Origin: Fen-1273 sp963748405
Lineage (GTDB): Bacteria > Bacteroidota > Ignavibacteria > UBA10030 > UBA6906
NCBI GenBank assembly: GCA_963748405.1
Contig: CAVVIT010000007.1
Location: 558,001-622,000, forward strand
Length of the DNA stretch: 64,000 bases
Reading direction: 5' to 3'
The translations under genes were made by a program, and so were the position numbers. Positions within the stretch are counted from its first letter, which is position 1, and each line of letters starts with the position of its first letter. Of this stretch, positions 53,542-62,669 are shown in pieces. The notes under the pieces are model-generated. The model worked only from the letters and a program-made list of their open reading frames with translations, did no database searches and had not been told where the DNA came from.

Positions 53542-54015
53542 GGCATCTCCTTTCCGCTTGAGAACACCAGTTTGTGGAGTCCCCCGGACAGTCCCCCGCC
53601 GAATGGTACGATTTCAGCGGTGCAGAGTCAACTCATGCAGAGCATCCCGTGCATGGTCGACAGGACCTCATCCGTCGTGCAGGGCTTCAGGATGAACGGC
53701 ACCGGGCCCTTCCGGCGATGCCGTGTAGACGCCTCCGAGCCAGGTCCCTGAGACGATCCGGCCACCGGCGGTCTGCGCCGGGCCGGACGCGCCGGCCCTT
53801 TCATCGTACGGGAAAAGACAACCCGTTTCAGAGGCGACGATGAGTCGGTGCTCGGGAGCCCGGCCGTGATTTATGTGAACTGCTTCCCGTCGTACCGGAG
53901 CGCCAGGAGCATTCGCCCGAAACTGGCCGGTTTGTGCGTTCCGAAAGGGGGGGGCCGCCGCTCCGATGGAGACCAGGAGATCCCTGTCTTAATCTAGCCA
54001 CGTGCATAATTCTGC
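53542..54015. other. Largely gene-free region with a degraded receiver tail
   Basis: In the 548-nt gap between the membrane gene and the reductase-like gene, the minus strand has a receiver-like tail (see 53628-53726). The rest contains no frame with a start, a ribosome-binding site or recognisable domains. A G run is at 53947-53953. Confidence 0.5.
53628..53726 (-). pseudogene. Remnant of a response-regulator receiver C terminus
   Basis: Minus-strand translation upstream of a TGA stop (plus 53628-53630) reads RRKGPVPFILKPCTTDEVLS then TMHGMLCMS. The KP-C-T-T-D-E-V-L spacing is the last strand, loop and helix of a receiver. The rest of the domain is not in frame, so it is a decayed copy. Start and extent are not defined. 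Confidence 0.4.
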
Positions 54016-54044
54016 TTGAAATGGATCGCCGGTGTGGGTATACT
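54016..54044 (+). promoter_or_regulatory. Candidate promoter for the dihydrofolate-reductase-fold gene
   Basis: TTGAAA (54016-54021), a 17-nt spacer and TATACT (54039-54044), 45 nt before ATG 54090. Confidence 0.55.
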
Positions 54045-54089
54045 CTTGGATCGGCTCCCTTCCACCAGGTCGCATACCGGGAACACGCA

Positions 54090-54638
54090 ATGACGTTTTC
54101 TGTCTTTGTCGGCACGAGCCTTGACGGCTTCATCGCGCGGAAAGACCACGGGCTTGATTTCCTTCCCGCGGACGGCGGCGAACCCCACGGGTACGACGAG
54201 TTCATCGCGACCGTGGATACGATCCTCATAGGGAGGAAGACGTTTGAGAAGGTGCTGGAATTCGGCTTCTGGCCGTACGGGACGAGGCGGGTCGTGGTCC
54301 TCAGCAGCCGGGGCCTTGACCTTGGCGTCGTGCGTGAGGGCACCGTCGAGCAGATGGGAGGACCGCCCCGCGACGTTGCATCGAAGCTCCGTGCAACCGG
54401 GGCCTCTCACGTGTACGTCGACGGCGGCGTGACGATACAGAAGTTTCTGGATGCCGGGCTTGTTCACCGCCTCGTCATCACGCGCGTCCCGGTTCTTATC
54501 GGACAGGGAATCCCCCTGTTCGGCACGCTCAGAGGTGACGTCAGGCTTCGCCACGTTCAGACAAAACAGTTCGCGAGCGGTCTTGTGCAGAGCGAATACG
54601 CCGTGATCCAGAGCGACAATTTTCCGGAGGACCGATGA
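54090..54638 (+). CDS. Dihydrofolate-reductase-fold protein (RibD C-terminal type)
   Basis: The 182-residue protein shows the reductase opening MTFSVFVGTSLDGFIARKD, the motif TILIGRKTFEKVL and VYVDGGVTIQKFL, characteristic of the YyaP/RibD-C branch. It would use NADPH, but the substrate is unknown; genuine folate reduction is unlikely. It overlaps the following phosphonomutase-family gene by four bases. A single-base indel at position 54635 would affect both genes. Confidence 0.85.
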   Translation: MTFSVFVGTSLDGFIARKDHGLDFLPADGGEPHGYDEFIATVDTILIGRKTFEKVLEFGFWPYGTRRVVVLSSRGLDLGVVREGTVEQMGGPPRDVASKLRATGASHVYVDGGVTIQKFLDAGLVHRLVITRVPVLIGQGIPLFGTLRGDVRLRHVQTKQFASGLVQSEYAVIQSDNFPEDR

Positions 54639-55504
54639 CAGGAGCGCGCACGCCGCAGGACCCGCACGCCGCGCACGGGAGCAGGGCCGAAGCACCCGAA
54701 GAGTTTCGTGCGCTCCATGAGTCCGGGTGTTTCATCATGCCCAACCCCTGGGACGTCGGGTCCGCGGTCTATCTCCACCACCTCGGGTTCAGGGCCCTTG
54801 CGACGACCTCCGCGGGATTTGCGTTTTCCCGGGGCCTCCCCGATTCCGTCGATGCCCTCGCGCTCGATGAGGTGCTCCTCCACGTCAGCGAAATCGTCCG
54901 CGCGACGCCGCTTCCCGTGAATGCCGACTTCCAGTCAGGGTACGCCGGGGATCCTGAAGGGGTCGCCCGAAACGTGCTCAGGTGCGTCGAGGCCGGTGTT
55001 GCGGGACTTTCCATTGAGGATGCGTCGGGGGACAGCGTGTCACCCCTGTACGAGAAGGGGAGGGCGATCGACAGGATTCGCGCCGCCCGGCGGGCAATCG
55101 ACAGTGCGGGGATCCCCGTGGTCCTCACGGCGCGCTGCGAGGCCTGGCTCGTCGGCGACGACGATCCGCTCCGCACGGCGCTTGACCGGCTCACCTCATA
55201 CGCCGATGCCGGGGCGGATTGCCTCTTCGCCCCGGGCGTGCGGGAGCCGGAGATGATCTCGGCGATCGTCAAAGCGGTGGAGCCGAAGGCGGTCAACGTG
55301 ATCGTCTCTTCTCCCGCTCCGGGACTCACGCTCGCCGGCCTCGCGGATCTGGGCGTCAGACGGATCTCCGTCGGATCCGCGCTTGCCCGCGTGGCCTGGA
55401 CGGCATTCATCAGGGCGGCAGGCGACATTGCAGACACGGGGTCATTCGACGCGCTCGAGGGAGCGGTGCCGTTCAGCCGGCTCAATGATCTCTTCGGATT
55501 ATGA
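54635..55504 (+). CDS. Isocitrate lyase/PEP mutase-superfamily enzyme
   Basis: The 289-residue protein has the PEPM/isocitrate lyase fold. It has MPNPWDVGSA, ATTSAGFAFSRGLPD, the metal-binding VNADFQSGYA and SIEDASG, and the VLTARCEAW strand. It lacks the ICL cysteine motif KKCGH, so it is not isocitrate lyase. It could form or break a C-C or P-C bond of an oxo acid, as in 2-methylisocitrate lyase or phosphonopyruvate hydrolase relatives. It overlaps the upstream gene by four bases. The substrate is unknown. Confidence 0.87.
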   Translation: MTGARTPQDPHAAHGSRAEAPEEFRALHESGCFIMPNPWDVGSAVYLHHLGFRALATTSAGFAFSRGLPDSVDALALDEVLLHVSEIVRATPLPVNADFQSGYAGDPEGVARNVLRCVEAGVAGLSIEDASGDSVSPLYEKGRAIDRIRAARRAIDSAGIPVVLTARCEAWLVGDDDPLRTALDRLTSYADAGADCLFAPGVREPEMISAIVKAVEPKAVNVIVSSPAPGLTLAGLADLGVRRISVGSALARVAWTAFIRAAGDIADTGSFDALEGAVPFSRLNDLFGL

Positions 55505-55617
55505 AAAATCCGATCTGACCGTCCGAAAAACGTGCAGAATGAAGGATTCTTTTCCCCCGCCTGAACTTTCCCGCCGTTGTTACGTCCAATCTAGAGAGGA
55601 CATGCATCGAACCCGCA

Positions 55618-56733
55618 ATGGATGGAACCATGACTCCGGGAAACTCAGAAGGGCGCCCTTCGGGTAATTCGGGCGAAAGGCACAGGGATCCCCCGCCGGG
55701 GATGAACTTCCGCAAGCGCGTTCACCGCGAGTACACAGACCTCCGGGAGTCCATGCTGACGGACAATGAGCGTGCGCGGCTTTCCCGGATCCGGGGTCCG
55801 GCGCGGTGGTTCGTCTCGGGATGGTGGCTGTTCAGGGGGCTCATGAATAACCTCGCCCCCACGAGAAAAGTCCTCCTTCTGATCGGACTCTTTCTTTCGT
55901 TTGTGCGAATCGACGTCCACGGTGAGCATGTGAACGCCGAAGGGTACCTGGCACCGGCGGGGATCATGCTGATTCTCTTCCTCCTGATGCTCGAATTGAA
56001 GGACAAGCTTGTCGCAAAGCACGAACTCGAGGACGGACACGCCGTCCAGCGCGCGCTCATGCCGGAACGGTCCCCCGAAGTTCCCGGCTGGAGGCTCTGG
56101 CTGTTCACACGGCCGGCAAACGACGTGGGGGGAGATCTCGTGGATTTCGTCCGGCTTGAAGGAGGAAGATCGATCCTGACAATCGGAGATGTGGCCGGGA
56201 AAGGACTGAAGGCCGCCCTCCTCACAGCAAAACTCCAGGCGACGCTCCGCGCGTTCGTCACCGACTCTCCGTCGCTGGAGCATCTGGTGTCGAGAGTAAA
56301 CTCCGTGTTCCGGCGCGACGGCATCCCGCAGGTCTTTGCCTCCGTCCTCTGCGTCGGCATCGAGCCCGGGGCCGGGGGGGTCCGTATCGTGAATGCGGGG
56401 CATCCTCCGCCCCTCATCATCCGCCGGGACGGCGTCGTTCAGATGGAGAAGGGGGGACCCGCGCTCGGGCTCATCGAGGGGGCGCAGTTCCGCGAGCAGC
56501 TCGCGGAACTGGGTTCCGGTGAGACGCTTCTCGTGTATTCCGACGGCGTCATCGAGGCCAGGAACACGTCAGGCGAGTTCTTCGGAGAAGAACGCCTGCG
56601 GACGGTTCTTTCGGGGAGCCCGGGATCCTCCGCCTCGGACATCGGCGAACGCCTTGTCGATGCCTGCGACCGATTCCAGGGGGACATGCCCGCGCACGAC
56701 GACCTCTCGCTCCTCATACTTCAGCGCGCCTGA
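55618..56733 (+). CDS. Membrane-anchored PP2C/SpoIIE-type phosphatase (RsbU-like)
   Basis: The 371-residue protein has a charged N terminus, two membrane spans at about residues 82-98 and 108-122, a short helical linker and a SpoIIE phosphatase domain. The domain includes NDVGGDLVDFV, IGDVAGKGLKAALL, NAGHPPPL, YSDGVIEARN and HDDLSLLIL, with the metal-binding aspartates present. It should dephosphorylate an anti-sigma-factor antagonist in a partner-switching pathway. No STAS or anti-sigma gene is in the window. The start is ATG 55618. It converges with the following gene with a 13-nt overlap. Confidence 0.88.
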   Translation: MDGTMTPGNSEGRPSGNSGERHRDPPPGMNFRKRVHREYTDLRESMLTDNERARLSRIRGPARWFVSGWWLFRGLMNNLAPTRKVLLLIGLFLSFVRIDVHGEHVNAEGYLAPAGIMLILFLLMLELKDKLVAKHELEDGHAVQRALMPERSPEVPGWRLWLFTRPANDVGGDLVDFVRLEGGRSILTIGDVAGKGLKAALLTAKLQATLRAFVTDSPSLEHLVSRVNSVFRRDGIPQVFASVLCVGIEPGAGGVRIVNAGHPPPLIIRRDGVVQMEKGGPALGLIEGAQFREQLAELGSGETLLVYSDGVIEARNTSGEFFGEERLRTVLSGSPGSSASDIGERLVDACDRFQGDMPAHDDLSLLILQRA

Positions 56734-57617
56734 GATCCGGCGATTTCCGGAAGCATCTTCGTGGCTTTCATCCACTCCGCGAGCCGGAGGGGCCACCCGA
56801 GGACCGGCATGCGGGAGCGCCTGAGTCCGTATCCGTGTCCCCCCGCTTCGTACACGTGCAATTCGCCCCTGACGCCGGCGTCCACAAGCGCCGCGTAGTA
56901 CGCGACGCTGTTCCGGACACCGAATTCGTCATCCTGCGTCTGGGCAAGGAATGCCGGCGGGGCGCCCGGGGCCGGGCGGAGGGCGGGGTCAAGCGTGTGT
57001 TCCTCCGGTTGCGTGCACAGGTACGCGGGATAGATCAGTGCGGCAAAGTCCGGACGGCAGGAAACACCGTCGGAATCGTCCAGGGGAACGTAGACCCGGC
57101 GTGCGTGATTCGAGCAGAGCGTCGCCGCGAGATGCGCCCCCGCCGAGAACCCGATCACGCCGATCCGGGAGGGGTCGATGCGCCAGTCCCGCGCACGTGA
57201 CCTGACGATCCCCATGGCCCGCTGGGCGTCCTCGAGGGGCCTGGTCCGTGGAGAGGGTTCCGGCACGCGGTATTTCAGGAGGACGGCGGCAACCCCGATG
57301 GCGTTGAGCCATTCGCACACCTCGGTCCCTTCAAGATCGATCGCCAGTATCGAGTAACCGCCCCCCGGAAGGACGAGGACCGCCGTCCCCGTCTCGCGGG
57401 CCCGGGGAGGGGGATAGAACGTCATCGTCGGTTCGGAGACGTCCGTGAGCCGTATGACCGGCCGTCCGGCCGTCAGGCCGTCTGCGGGCGTCGTAATGTC
57501 CCTCTCGGCGGTGTGTCCTGTCGTTCCCTGAAGTCTCTCCGCGGGCCAGAGTGAGAGCGCCGGGAGCGGGGCGGGGGGGGTTGCACGGCCCCGGCTCCGA
57601 ATCTGTTTTCTCCACAT
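56721..57617 (-). CDS. Alpha/beta hydrolase, carbohydrate esterase type
   Basis: The 298-residue protein resembles BD-FAE/acetyl-xylan esterases. It has the opening ALSLWPAERLQGTTG, LPGGGYSILA (oxyanion), the nucleophile elbow GFSAGAH, an acid in QTQDDEFGVRN and His in GGHGYGLR. The triad is complete. The N terminus is only partly hydrophobic, so export is uncertain. ATG 57617 has AAAGGAA upstream. It would remove acyl groups from plant or microbial glycans. Confidence 0.85.
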   Translation of the reverse strand: MWRKQIRSRGRATPPAPLPALSLWPAERLQGTTGHTAERDITTPADGLTAGRPVIRLTDVSEPTMTFYPPPRARETGTAVLVLPGGGYSILAIDLEGTEVCEWLNAIGVAAVLLKYRVPEPSPRTRPLEDAQRAMGIVRSRARDWRIDPSRIGVIGFSAGAHLAATLCSNHARRVYVPLDDSDGVSCRPDFAALIYPAYLCTQPEEHTLDPALRPAPGAPPAFLAQTQDDEFGVRNSVAYYAALVDAGVRGELHVYEAGGHGYGLRRSRMPVLGWPLRLAEWMKATKMLPEIAGSQAR

Positions 57618-57707
57618 AATTTTCCTTTCATTCCTGGTGTGGTCCAATATACCGGGGTCTCAGGCGAATATCCACACACGGCGAATCTCCCACAATGCGA
57701 GGTGTGC

Positions 57708-58178
57708 ATGATACGGCTGGTCAGAACCAATTCAGATGACCCCGACTTCAGAAATCTCGTACAACTCCTCGACGCCGACCTTGCAGTCCGTGACGGCAAG
57801 GACCACGCGTTCTATGCGCAGTACAACACGATCGACAGCATCAGGCACGCCGTCGTCGCGTACCACGACGGGCGGCCGGCGGGATGCGGAGCCATAAAGC
57901 AATACGCACCCGGCGCGGCGGAAGTCAAGCGGATGTACGTCCCTCCCGGGTTCCGGAGGAAGGGAATCGCCGGCGCGGTGCTTGCCGAACTGGAACGGTG
58001 GGCCCGGGAGCTTTCATTTGCGACATGCGTGCTGGAGACGGGGAAGAAACAGCCGGAAGCGATCGGGCTCTACCGGAAGCACGGATACAGGGTGATTCCG
58101 AACTACGGCCAGTATGCCGGAGTGGACAACAGCGTCTGTTTCGAGAAGGAACTCTCCGATGCCAAAACTCGCTCTTAG
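57708..58178 (+). CDS. GNAT-family acetyltransferase
   Basis: The 156-residue protein has the acetyl-CoA-binding motif VKRMYVPPGFRRKGIAGAVL, the ACYRKHGYR-style C-terminal segment (LYRKHGYRVI) and an N-terminal RLVRTNSDDPDFRNLVQLLD. The target is unknown; related proteins acetylate small amines or amino acids. ATG 57708 has GCGAGG upstream. It overlaps the next gene start by 20 nt, so expression is coupled. Confidence 0.86.
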   Translation: MIRLVRTNSDDPDFRNLVQLLDADLAVRDGKDHAFYAQYNTIDSIRHAVVAYHDGRPAGCGAIKQYAPGAAEVKRMYVPPGFRRKGIAGAVLAELERWARELSFATCVLETGKKQPEAIGLYRKHGYRVIPNYGQYAGVDNSVCFEKELSDAKTRS

Positions 58179-59007
58179 CCTCGCGCTGGTGCTCCTCGCC
58201 TCATCCTTCGCACCCGCGCAGGAGCCGGTCGTGTACGGCGCAAATCCCCGCGCCGGGCACGTCGTCCGCGTCAACGACATCCGGATGTATTACGAAGAAT
58301 ACGGCAGAGGCCGCCCCCTCGTGCTCATGCACGGCAACGGCGGGTCGATCCACGACCTGCGGTTCCAGATCCCGGAATTTGCCGGGCGCTACAGGGTGAT
58401 CGCCGTTGACAGCAGGGCGCAGGGGTTGTCAACGGATTCCGACCTGGAGCTCTCGTTTTCTCTCATGGCCTCGGACGTTGCCGCGCTCCTTGATTCGCTC
58501 GGGATCGACAGTGCGTACGTCCTCGGGTGGAGCGACGGGGGCATCGTCGCACTGGAGCTCGCGCTCAGGTATCCACGGCGGGTTTCGAAGCTCGTGGCCG
58601 TGGGGGCCAATTTCGTCCCCGACTCGACCGCGCTGCCGCAGAGCATGATCGAGGAAATGAGGGCCTCGTCGTTTGCCTCGCTTGATTCAGCCTCGCGGGC
58701 AGGCGTCATTGCGCACTCGCACTTCCCGGAGCGGGCGGGGCTCATATTCGACAAGCTCAACAGGCTGGATCTCGAGCATCCTCATCTCACGATCGACCAG
58801 CTCCGGTCGATCAGGGTTCCGGCGCTCGTCATGGCGGGAGACCACGACATCATCATCGATACGCACACGCTCGCGCTCTTCCACGCGCTACCCGACGCGC
58901 GGCTGTGCATCATGCCCGGGGCGGATCACGGCTTTCTGCTCGGTAAGCCCGCTCTCGCCAACCGGATCATTGAAGAGTTCCTCGCTCCGGGCGGGGGATC
59001 GAAATGA
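58159..59007 (+). CDS. Secreted alpha/beta hydrolase
   Basis: The 282-residue protein has a signal peptide (MPKLALSLALVLLASSFAPA), the oxyanion text LVLMHGNGG, the nucleophile elbow GWSDGG (Ser125), an acid in GDHDIIID and His in GADHGFLLG. The triad is complete. It would hydrolyse an ester or amide in the periplasm; the substrate is unknown. ATG 58159 is preferred, with GAAGGAA 8 nt upstream, though it overlaps the GNAT gene. Confidence 0.85.
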   Translation: MPKLALSLALVLLASSFAPAQEPVVYGANPRAGHVVRVNDIRMYYEEYGRGRPLVLMHGNGGSIHDLRFQIPEFAGRYRVIAVDSRAQGLSTDSDLELSFSLMASDVAALLDSLGIDSAYVLGWSDGGIVALELALRYPRRVSKLVAVGANFVPDSTALPQSMIEEMRASSFASLDSASRAGVIAHSHFPERAGLIFDKLNRLDLEHPHLTIDQLRSIRVPALVMAGDHDIIIDTHTLALFHALPDARLCIMPGADHGFLLGKPALANRIIEEFLAPGGGSK

Positions 59008-59235
59008 AGCCGGGTTAAACCAAAGTCGTCCATTCGTGTCATATTCAGTAGGGTGCAGCTCCGGAGAATGTCCCGATTTCAAACCGGAACCTGAGCTGCA
59101 TATCTCTTCCTTTCACCTACGTCTTCAGTTCTTCTCTCCATGGACGGATATCGCCGGTTCAGGCGATGCAACAAGAATCGCAGGCGCTCACCGATGTTCG
59201 CTGATGCACCGTCACGCCAGATCAAGGAGGTTTGC

Positions 59236-61668
59236 TTGCAAGTTCCATGGTGCCCTTTTCCGCTGGCGTCCGTCAGGCGGACGTTGTTCCTGTTTCTATT
59301 CCTCCCCTGCATGAACAACCCGCGTGTTCTCGCTCAGTCCGGTTCCGTCACCGGCCAGGTGATTGACGCAGGGACAAGAGAGCGGCTGCCGTATGCGAAT
59401 GTCATGATCAGGGGAACGGGCATCGGTACTCAGACGAATCTTCAGGGGTTCTTCCTGCTCCAGAGGGTGCCGGACACCGTGTTTGTTATTGAGGCGACGT
59501 TCGTCGGATATCAATCAGGGGAATTCACGGTTGTTCAGGGAGACCGGAACGGCGGCATCGTTATCGCCCTGCAACAAAGTGCAATAGACCTGGAGGGAGT
59601 GACCGTCTCCGCCGAGCAGTCGAATTTCGTCAGAACGGAAAAAACGCCTGGATTGACGACAATTTCTCCCACCCAGATCGCGACATTGCCTAACGTGGGT
59701 CAGGCGGACATTTTCCGATCGATGGAGCTGCTGCCGGGAATCAGCGCGACTAATGACGCTTCTTCGGACCTGTATATCCAGGGCGGTACCCCGGATGAGA
59801 ACCTGATCCTCTTTGACGGGATGACGGTGTATCAGGTGGACCATTTCTTCGGGTTCTTCAGCGCGTTCAATCCCGATGCGATCAAGGATGTCCAGATCTA
59901 CATGGGGGGGTTCCCGGCAAACTTTGGCGGGAGGCTCTCAAGCGTCATTGACATCGTCGGAAGGGCGGGGGACCCGGATGATATGCACGGCAAAGCAGGA
60001 TTGAGCCTCCTGAGCGGCAACTTCAGCCTGAATGGACCCCTTTTGGGCGGAACATACTTCCTCGCGGCGCGCCGATCCTACAGCGACATCATCGCGAGCG
60101 GCGCATACAACTCCATCTACAAGATGCTCACCGGCAGCACGGCGCCGGCGCCGGGGGGCACGGCCCGCGGTTTTGGGAGGTTCGGCGGCGGGGGGATTTC
60201 CCAGCAGCAGACCCCCAGTTCGGATTTCTATGACGTGAACGCAAAGCTCTCTTTCAATCTGACATCTCGTTTTATGCTGTCGGTAAGCTACTATGGCAGC
60301 GGCGACAACTACGACCTGACCCAGCAGTCGTCTTCCGTGAATGTGCCCGGTTTCGGCTCTGCGTTCTCGATCCCTTCCAATTCCAACAACACCACGCAGG
60401 GAAACAACGGCGTCAGTGCGAACCTGTTTGCTCAATGGAAGGACAATCTGTACTCCAATGTTATCGTCGCGTACGACAGCTACACGAGCAAGTACTCCTC
60501 GGCCCAGGGGGGAGGAAACAGGGTGAACTCGGAATTCTCGACTGATGAGGGAAACCGGACAGGCGATTTCAGTATCACGAACCAGAACGATCTGAAGCTG
60601 AATTCGCTTCAGGACATTGGCTTCGGTTGCGACGTTTCCCGGACAAATGTCACGTATTCGCTTGCCGGAAGTCGTGTGACGGGGGGGACTCAGAATCTGC
60701 TCGATCTGGATCAGCGCGCCTGGGAAAGCGCCGCCTACGTGAGCGACCGGCTGAGCCCTTTCGATGATCTCACTGTCACGGCCGGTCTCCGGCTTGAAAA
60801 CTACTCCACCCTGGGATCGTGGTTCCTTGAGCCGCGACTTTCCTCCGTCTTTCAGCTGACGGACAGAGTCTCTCTGAAGGCCGCATTCGGCGTTTACCAC
60901 CAGTTTGTGAACCGGATCGTGAACGAGGATGTAACGGAAGGGAGCCGTGATTTCTGGGTCCTGGCGGATACCTCCATCCCCGCGAGCAGAGCCATCCACT
61001 ACGTGGTCGGTGCAGCGTGGCAGAACGATGGATATGTGGTTGACATTGAAGGGTTTTTCAAGACGCTGGACAATATCGCTGAATTCAGCCAGCGTTTCCA
61101 ACGGAACGCATTCGAACCCTACACGTTCCTTATCGGTGACGGACGGATCAGGGGAATCCAGGCGCTCCTGCAGAAAAAGGCCGGACCATTCAATGGCTGG
61201 ATCAGCTACACGCTGATGAAGGCGGAAGACCGGTTCCCGCAGCTGAACGGCGGACAGTACTTCCCGGCAAGCAACGATCAGACGCATGAACTGAAGGTGA
61301 TCGCAGCCTACAGCCCGGGCGATGATTGGAACGTGTCGGCAACGTTTATCTATGCGACCGGAAAACCGTACACGGCTCCGATCAGTCAGTACTCACTGGT
61401 CGTTCTTGACGGGACGACCTACAGTTACACCCACGTCAGCTCGGAGAACGCGTACAGGCTCCCCGGGTATCAGCGGCTGGACCTGAGTGTGTCGAAGAAG
61501 TTCCGGTTCAGATCCACGTTCCTGGATCTCGGCCTGTCCGCGTTCAACGTTTCGAACCACGTCAATATTGAGTATTACCAGTACAATGTGAATACGCAGC
61601 CCGTCGTCGTTACCGCGGTGACGGGACTGGGCTTCCTTCCTTCCATTTTCTGTCAGTATGAGTTTTGA
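59236..61668 (+). CDS. TonB-dependent receptor with CarboxypepD_reg-like domain
   Basis: The 810-residue receptor starts at TTG 59236, preceded by AAGGAGG. The signal segment is RRTLFLFLFLPCM, followed by a CarboxypepD_reg-like domain (GSVTGQVIDAGTRERLPYAN). A plug with LYIQGGTPDENLILFDGMTV and GGFPANFGGRLSSVIDI follows, then a long barrel ending VTGLGFLPSIFCQYEF. There is a small glycine-rich loop at about 300-320. It is adjacent to a DUF4249-type lipoprotein, a pairing seen for outer-membrane uptake systems in Bacteroidota. The ligand is unknown. Confidence 0.88.
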   Translation: MQVPWCPFPLASVRRTLFLFLFLPCMNNPRVLAQSGSVTGQVIDAGTRERLPYANVMIRGTGIGTQTNLQGFFLLQRVPDTVFVIEATFVGYQSGEFTVVQGDRNGGIVIALQQSAIDLEGVTVSAEQSNFVRTEKTPGLTTISPTQIATLPNVGQADIFRSMELLPGISATNDASSDLYIQGGTPDENLILFDGMTVYQVDHFFGFFSAFNPDAIKDVQIYMGGFPANFGGRLSSVIDIVGRAGDPDDMHGKAGLSLLSGNFSLNGPLLGGTYFLAARRSYSDIIASGAYNSIYKMLTGSTAPAPGGTARGFGRFGGGGISQQQTPSSDFYDVNAKLSFNLTSRFMLSVSYYGSGDNYDLTQQSSSVNVPGFGSAFSIPSNSNNTTQGNNGVSANLFAQWKDNLYSNVIVAYDSYTSKYSSAQGGGNRVNSEFSTDEGNRTGDFSITNQNDLKLNSLQDIGFGCDVSRTNVTYSLAGSRVTGGTQNLLDLDQRAWESAAYVSDRLSPFDDLTVTAGLRLENYSTLGSWFLEPRLSSVFQLTDRVSLKAAFGVYHQFVNRIVNEDVTEGSRDFWVLADTSIPASRAIHYVVGAAWQNDGYVVDIEGFFKTLDNIAEFSQRFQRNAFEPYTFLIGDGRIRGIQALLQKKAGPFNGWISYTLMKAEDRFPQLNGGQYFPASNDQTHELKVIAAYSPGDDWNVSATFIYATGKPYTAPISQYSLVVLDGTTYSYTHVSSENAYRLPGYQRLDLSVSKKFRFRSTFLDLGLSAFNVSNHVNIEYYQYNVNTQPVVVTAVTGLGFLPSIFCQYEF

Positions 61669-61678
61669 GGCGGGACAC

Positions 61679-62509
61679 ATGACACGATCAGCGATCTTGA
61701 TAGTCGGCCTTCTCGTCTTTGTGAGTGGCTGCCAGCACAATCCTCTTCTTCCTGAAGCGACGCAGATCGTGCTTCAGGCCTATCTGTATGACGGAAAGCC
61801 TGTCACCGACATCTCCGTCATGCTGAGCAGGCCAATATCGAGTCCGGCCACAGCAAACACGCCAGTGTCGGACGCCCGGGTGATTCTCCTGAAGAACGGA
61901 ATATCGTACCAGTTGGCACCGACTCCGCAACAGAGCGGAGTATACGCGTATCCCGGCTCCGATCTCCAGGTCCGTTCAGGGGATCAGTTTGAAATCGAGG
62001 TGACGGATGATGGAACGACGGCTACGGCGGCGACAGTCGTCCCGGCGAGGCCCGTCGGTCTGTCCGTAAACACCCCGACGATCGTGTTCACCCGCGACAC
62101 GACGACGGGTCGGAACGGCGGTGTCCGGATAGAGGTGACGAGTACGGATTCCGTGACGGTGTCGTGGTCTAATCCCACACAACTCCCCTTCTACGTCACC
62201 GTCGAAAGCGAAGACTCTACCGGTCAGCCGCTCCGTGCGGACAGCCTGGGAAATGTCGTTTCCACGAGGAGGTTCGTGACCGAGCCGACGACGAACAGCT
62301 ATTTCCGGGTTCCGGAATTTGATTTCACCTATACGGGAAGGGTCAGGATCACCCTGTTCCGGGTCAACAAAGAATATGTGGATCTCTATGCCTCCCGGCA
62401 GCAGGATTCGCGCAGCCTTAACGAGCCGGCAACGAACATCACAAACGGGCTGGGGATCTTCACGGCGTTTGCAAGTGACAGTGCCTACGTCACCGTACAA
62501 TTGCAGTAG
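61679..62509 (+). CDS. DUF4249-type outer-membrane lipoprotein
   Basis: The 276-residue lipoprotein has lipobox FVSGC (Cys18 of MTRSAILIVG) and then beta-sandwich domains. ATG 61679 has GAGGCGGGA upstream; an earlier ATG at 61658 overlaps the upstream gene. DUF4249 proteins accompany TonB-dependent receptors in Bacteroidota, and this gene follows one after 10 nt. It probably acts as a surface or periplasmic accessory. Confidence 0.75.
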   Translation: MTRSAILIVGLLVFVSGCQHNPLLPEATQIVLQAYLYDGKPVTDISVMLSRPISSPATANTPVSDARVILLKNGISYQLAPTPQQSGVYAYPGSDLQVRSGDQFEIEVTDDGTTATAATVVPARPVGLSVNTPTIVFTRDTTTGRNGGVRIEVTSTDSVTVSWSNPTQLPFYVTVESEDSTGQPLRADSLGNVVSTRRFVTEPTTNSYFRVPEFDFTYTGRVRITLFRVNKEYVDLYASRQQDSRSLNEPATNITNGLGIFTAFASDSAYVTVQLQ

Positions 62510-62616
62510 GAATGGACTGTGTGCGTGCCCTCGCACGCGCCCCGACCGGAACCCGGAGCGGACATTCCCGGTCAACCTGTGAGAGGGAGCGGAGAGATTT
62601 CAGACGTTAAGAGCGA

Positions 62617-62649
62617 AAAACCCCTGCCGGATCCGCCGGCAGGGGTTTT
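62617..62649. terminator. Bidirectional hairpin terminator
   Basis: A 14-bp stem (AAAACCCCTGCCGG with CCGGCAGGGGTTTT) with a 5-nt loop. It lies between the convergent DUF4249-type gene and the His-rich gene, with T or A runs on both sides. Confidence 0.85.
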
Positions 62650-62669
62650 GCATGGAGAGGCGCGCGTAA

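Noticed and set aside
54016..54044. The dihydrofolate reductase family gene as a bona fide folate enzyme
   Set aside because: The motif order fits the RibD-C/YyaP branch, so a folate role was not assigned.
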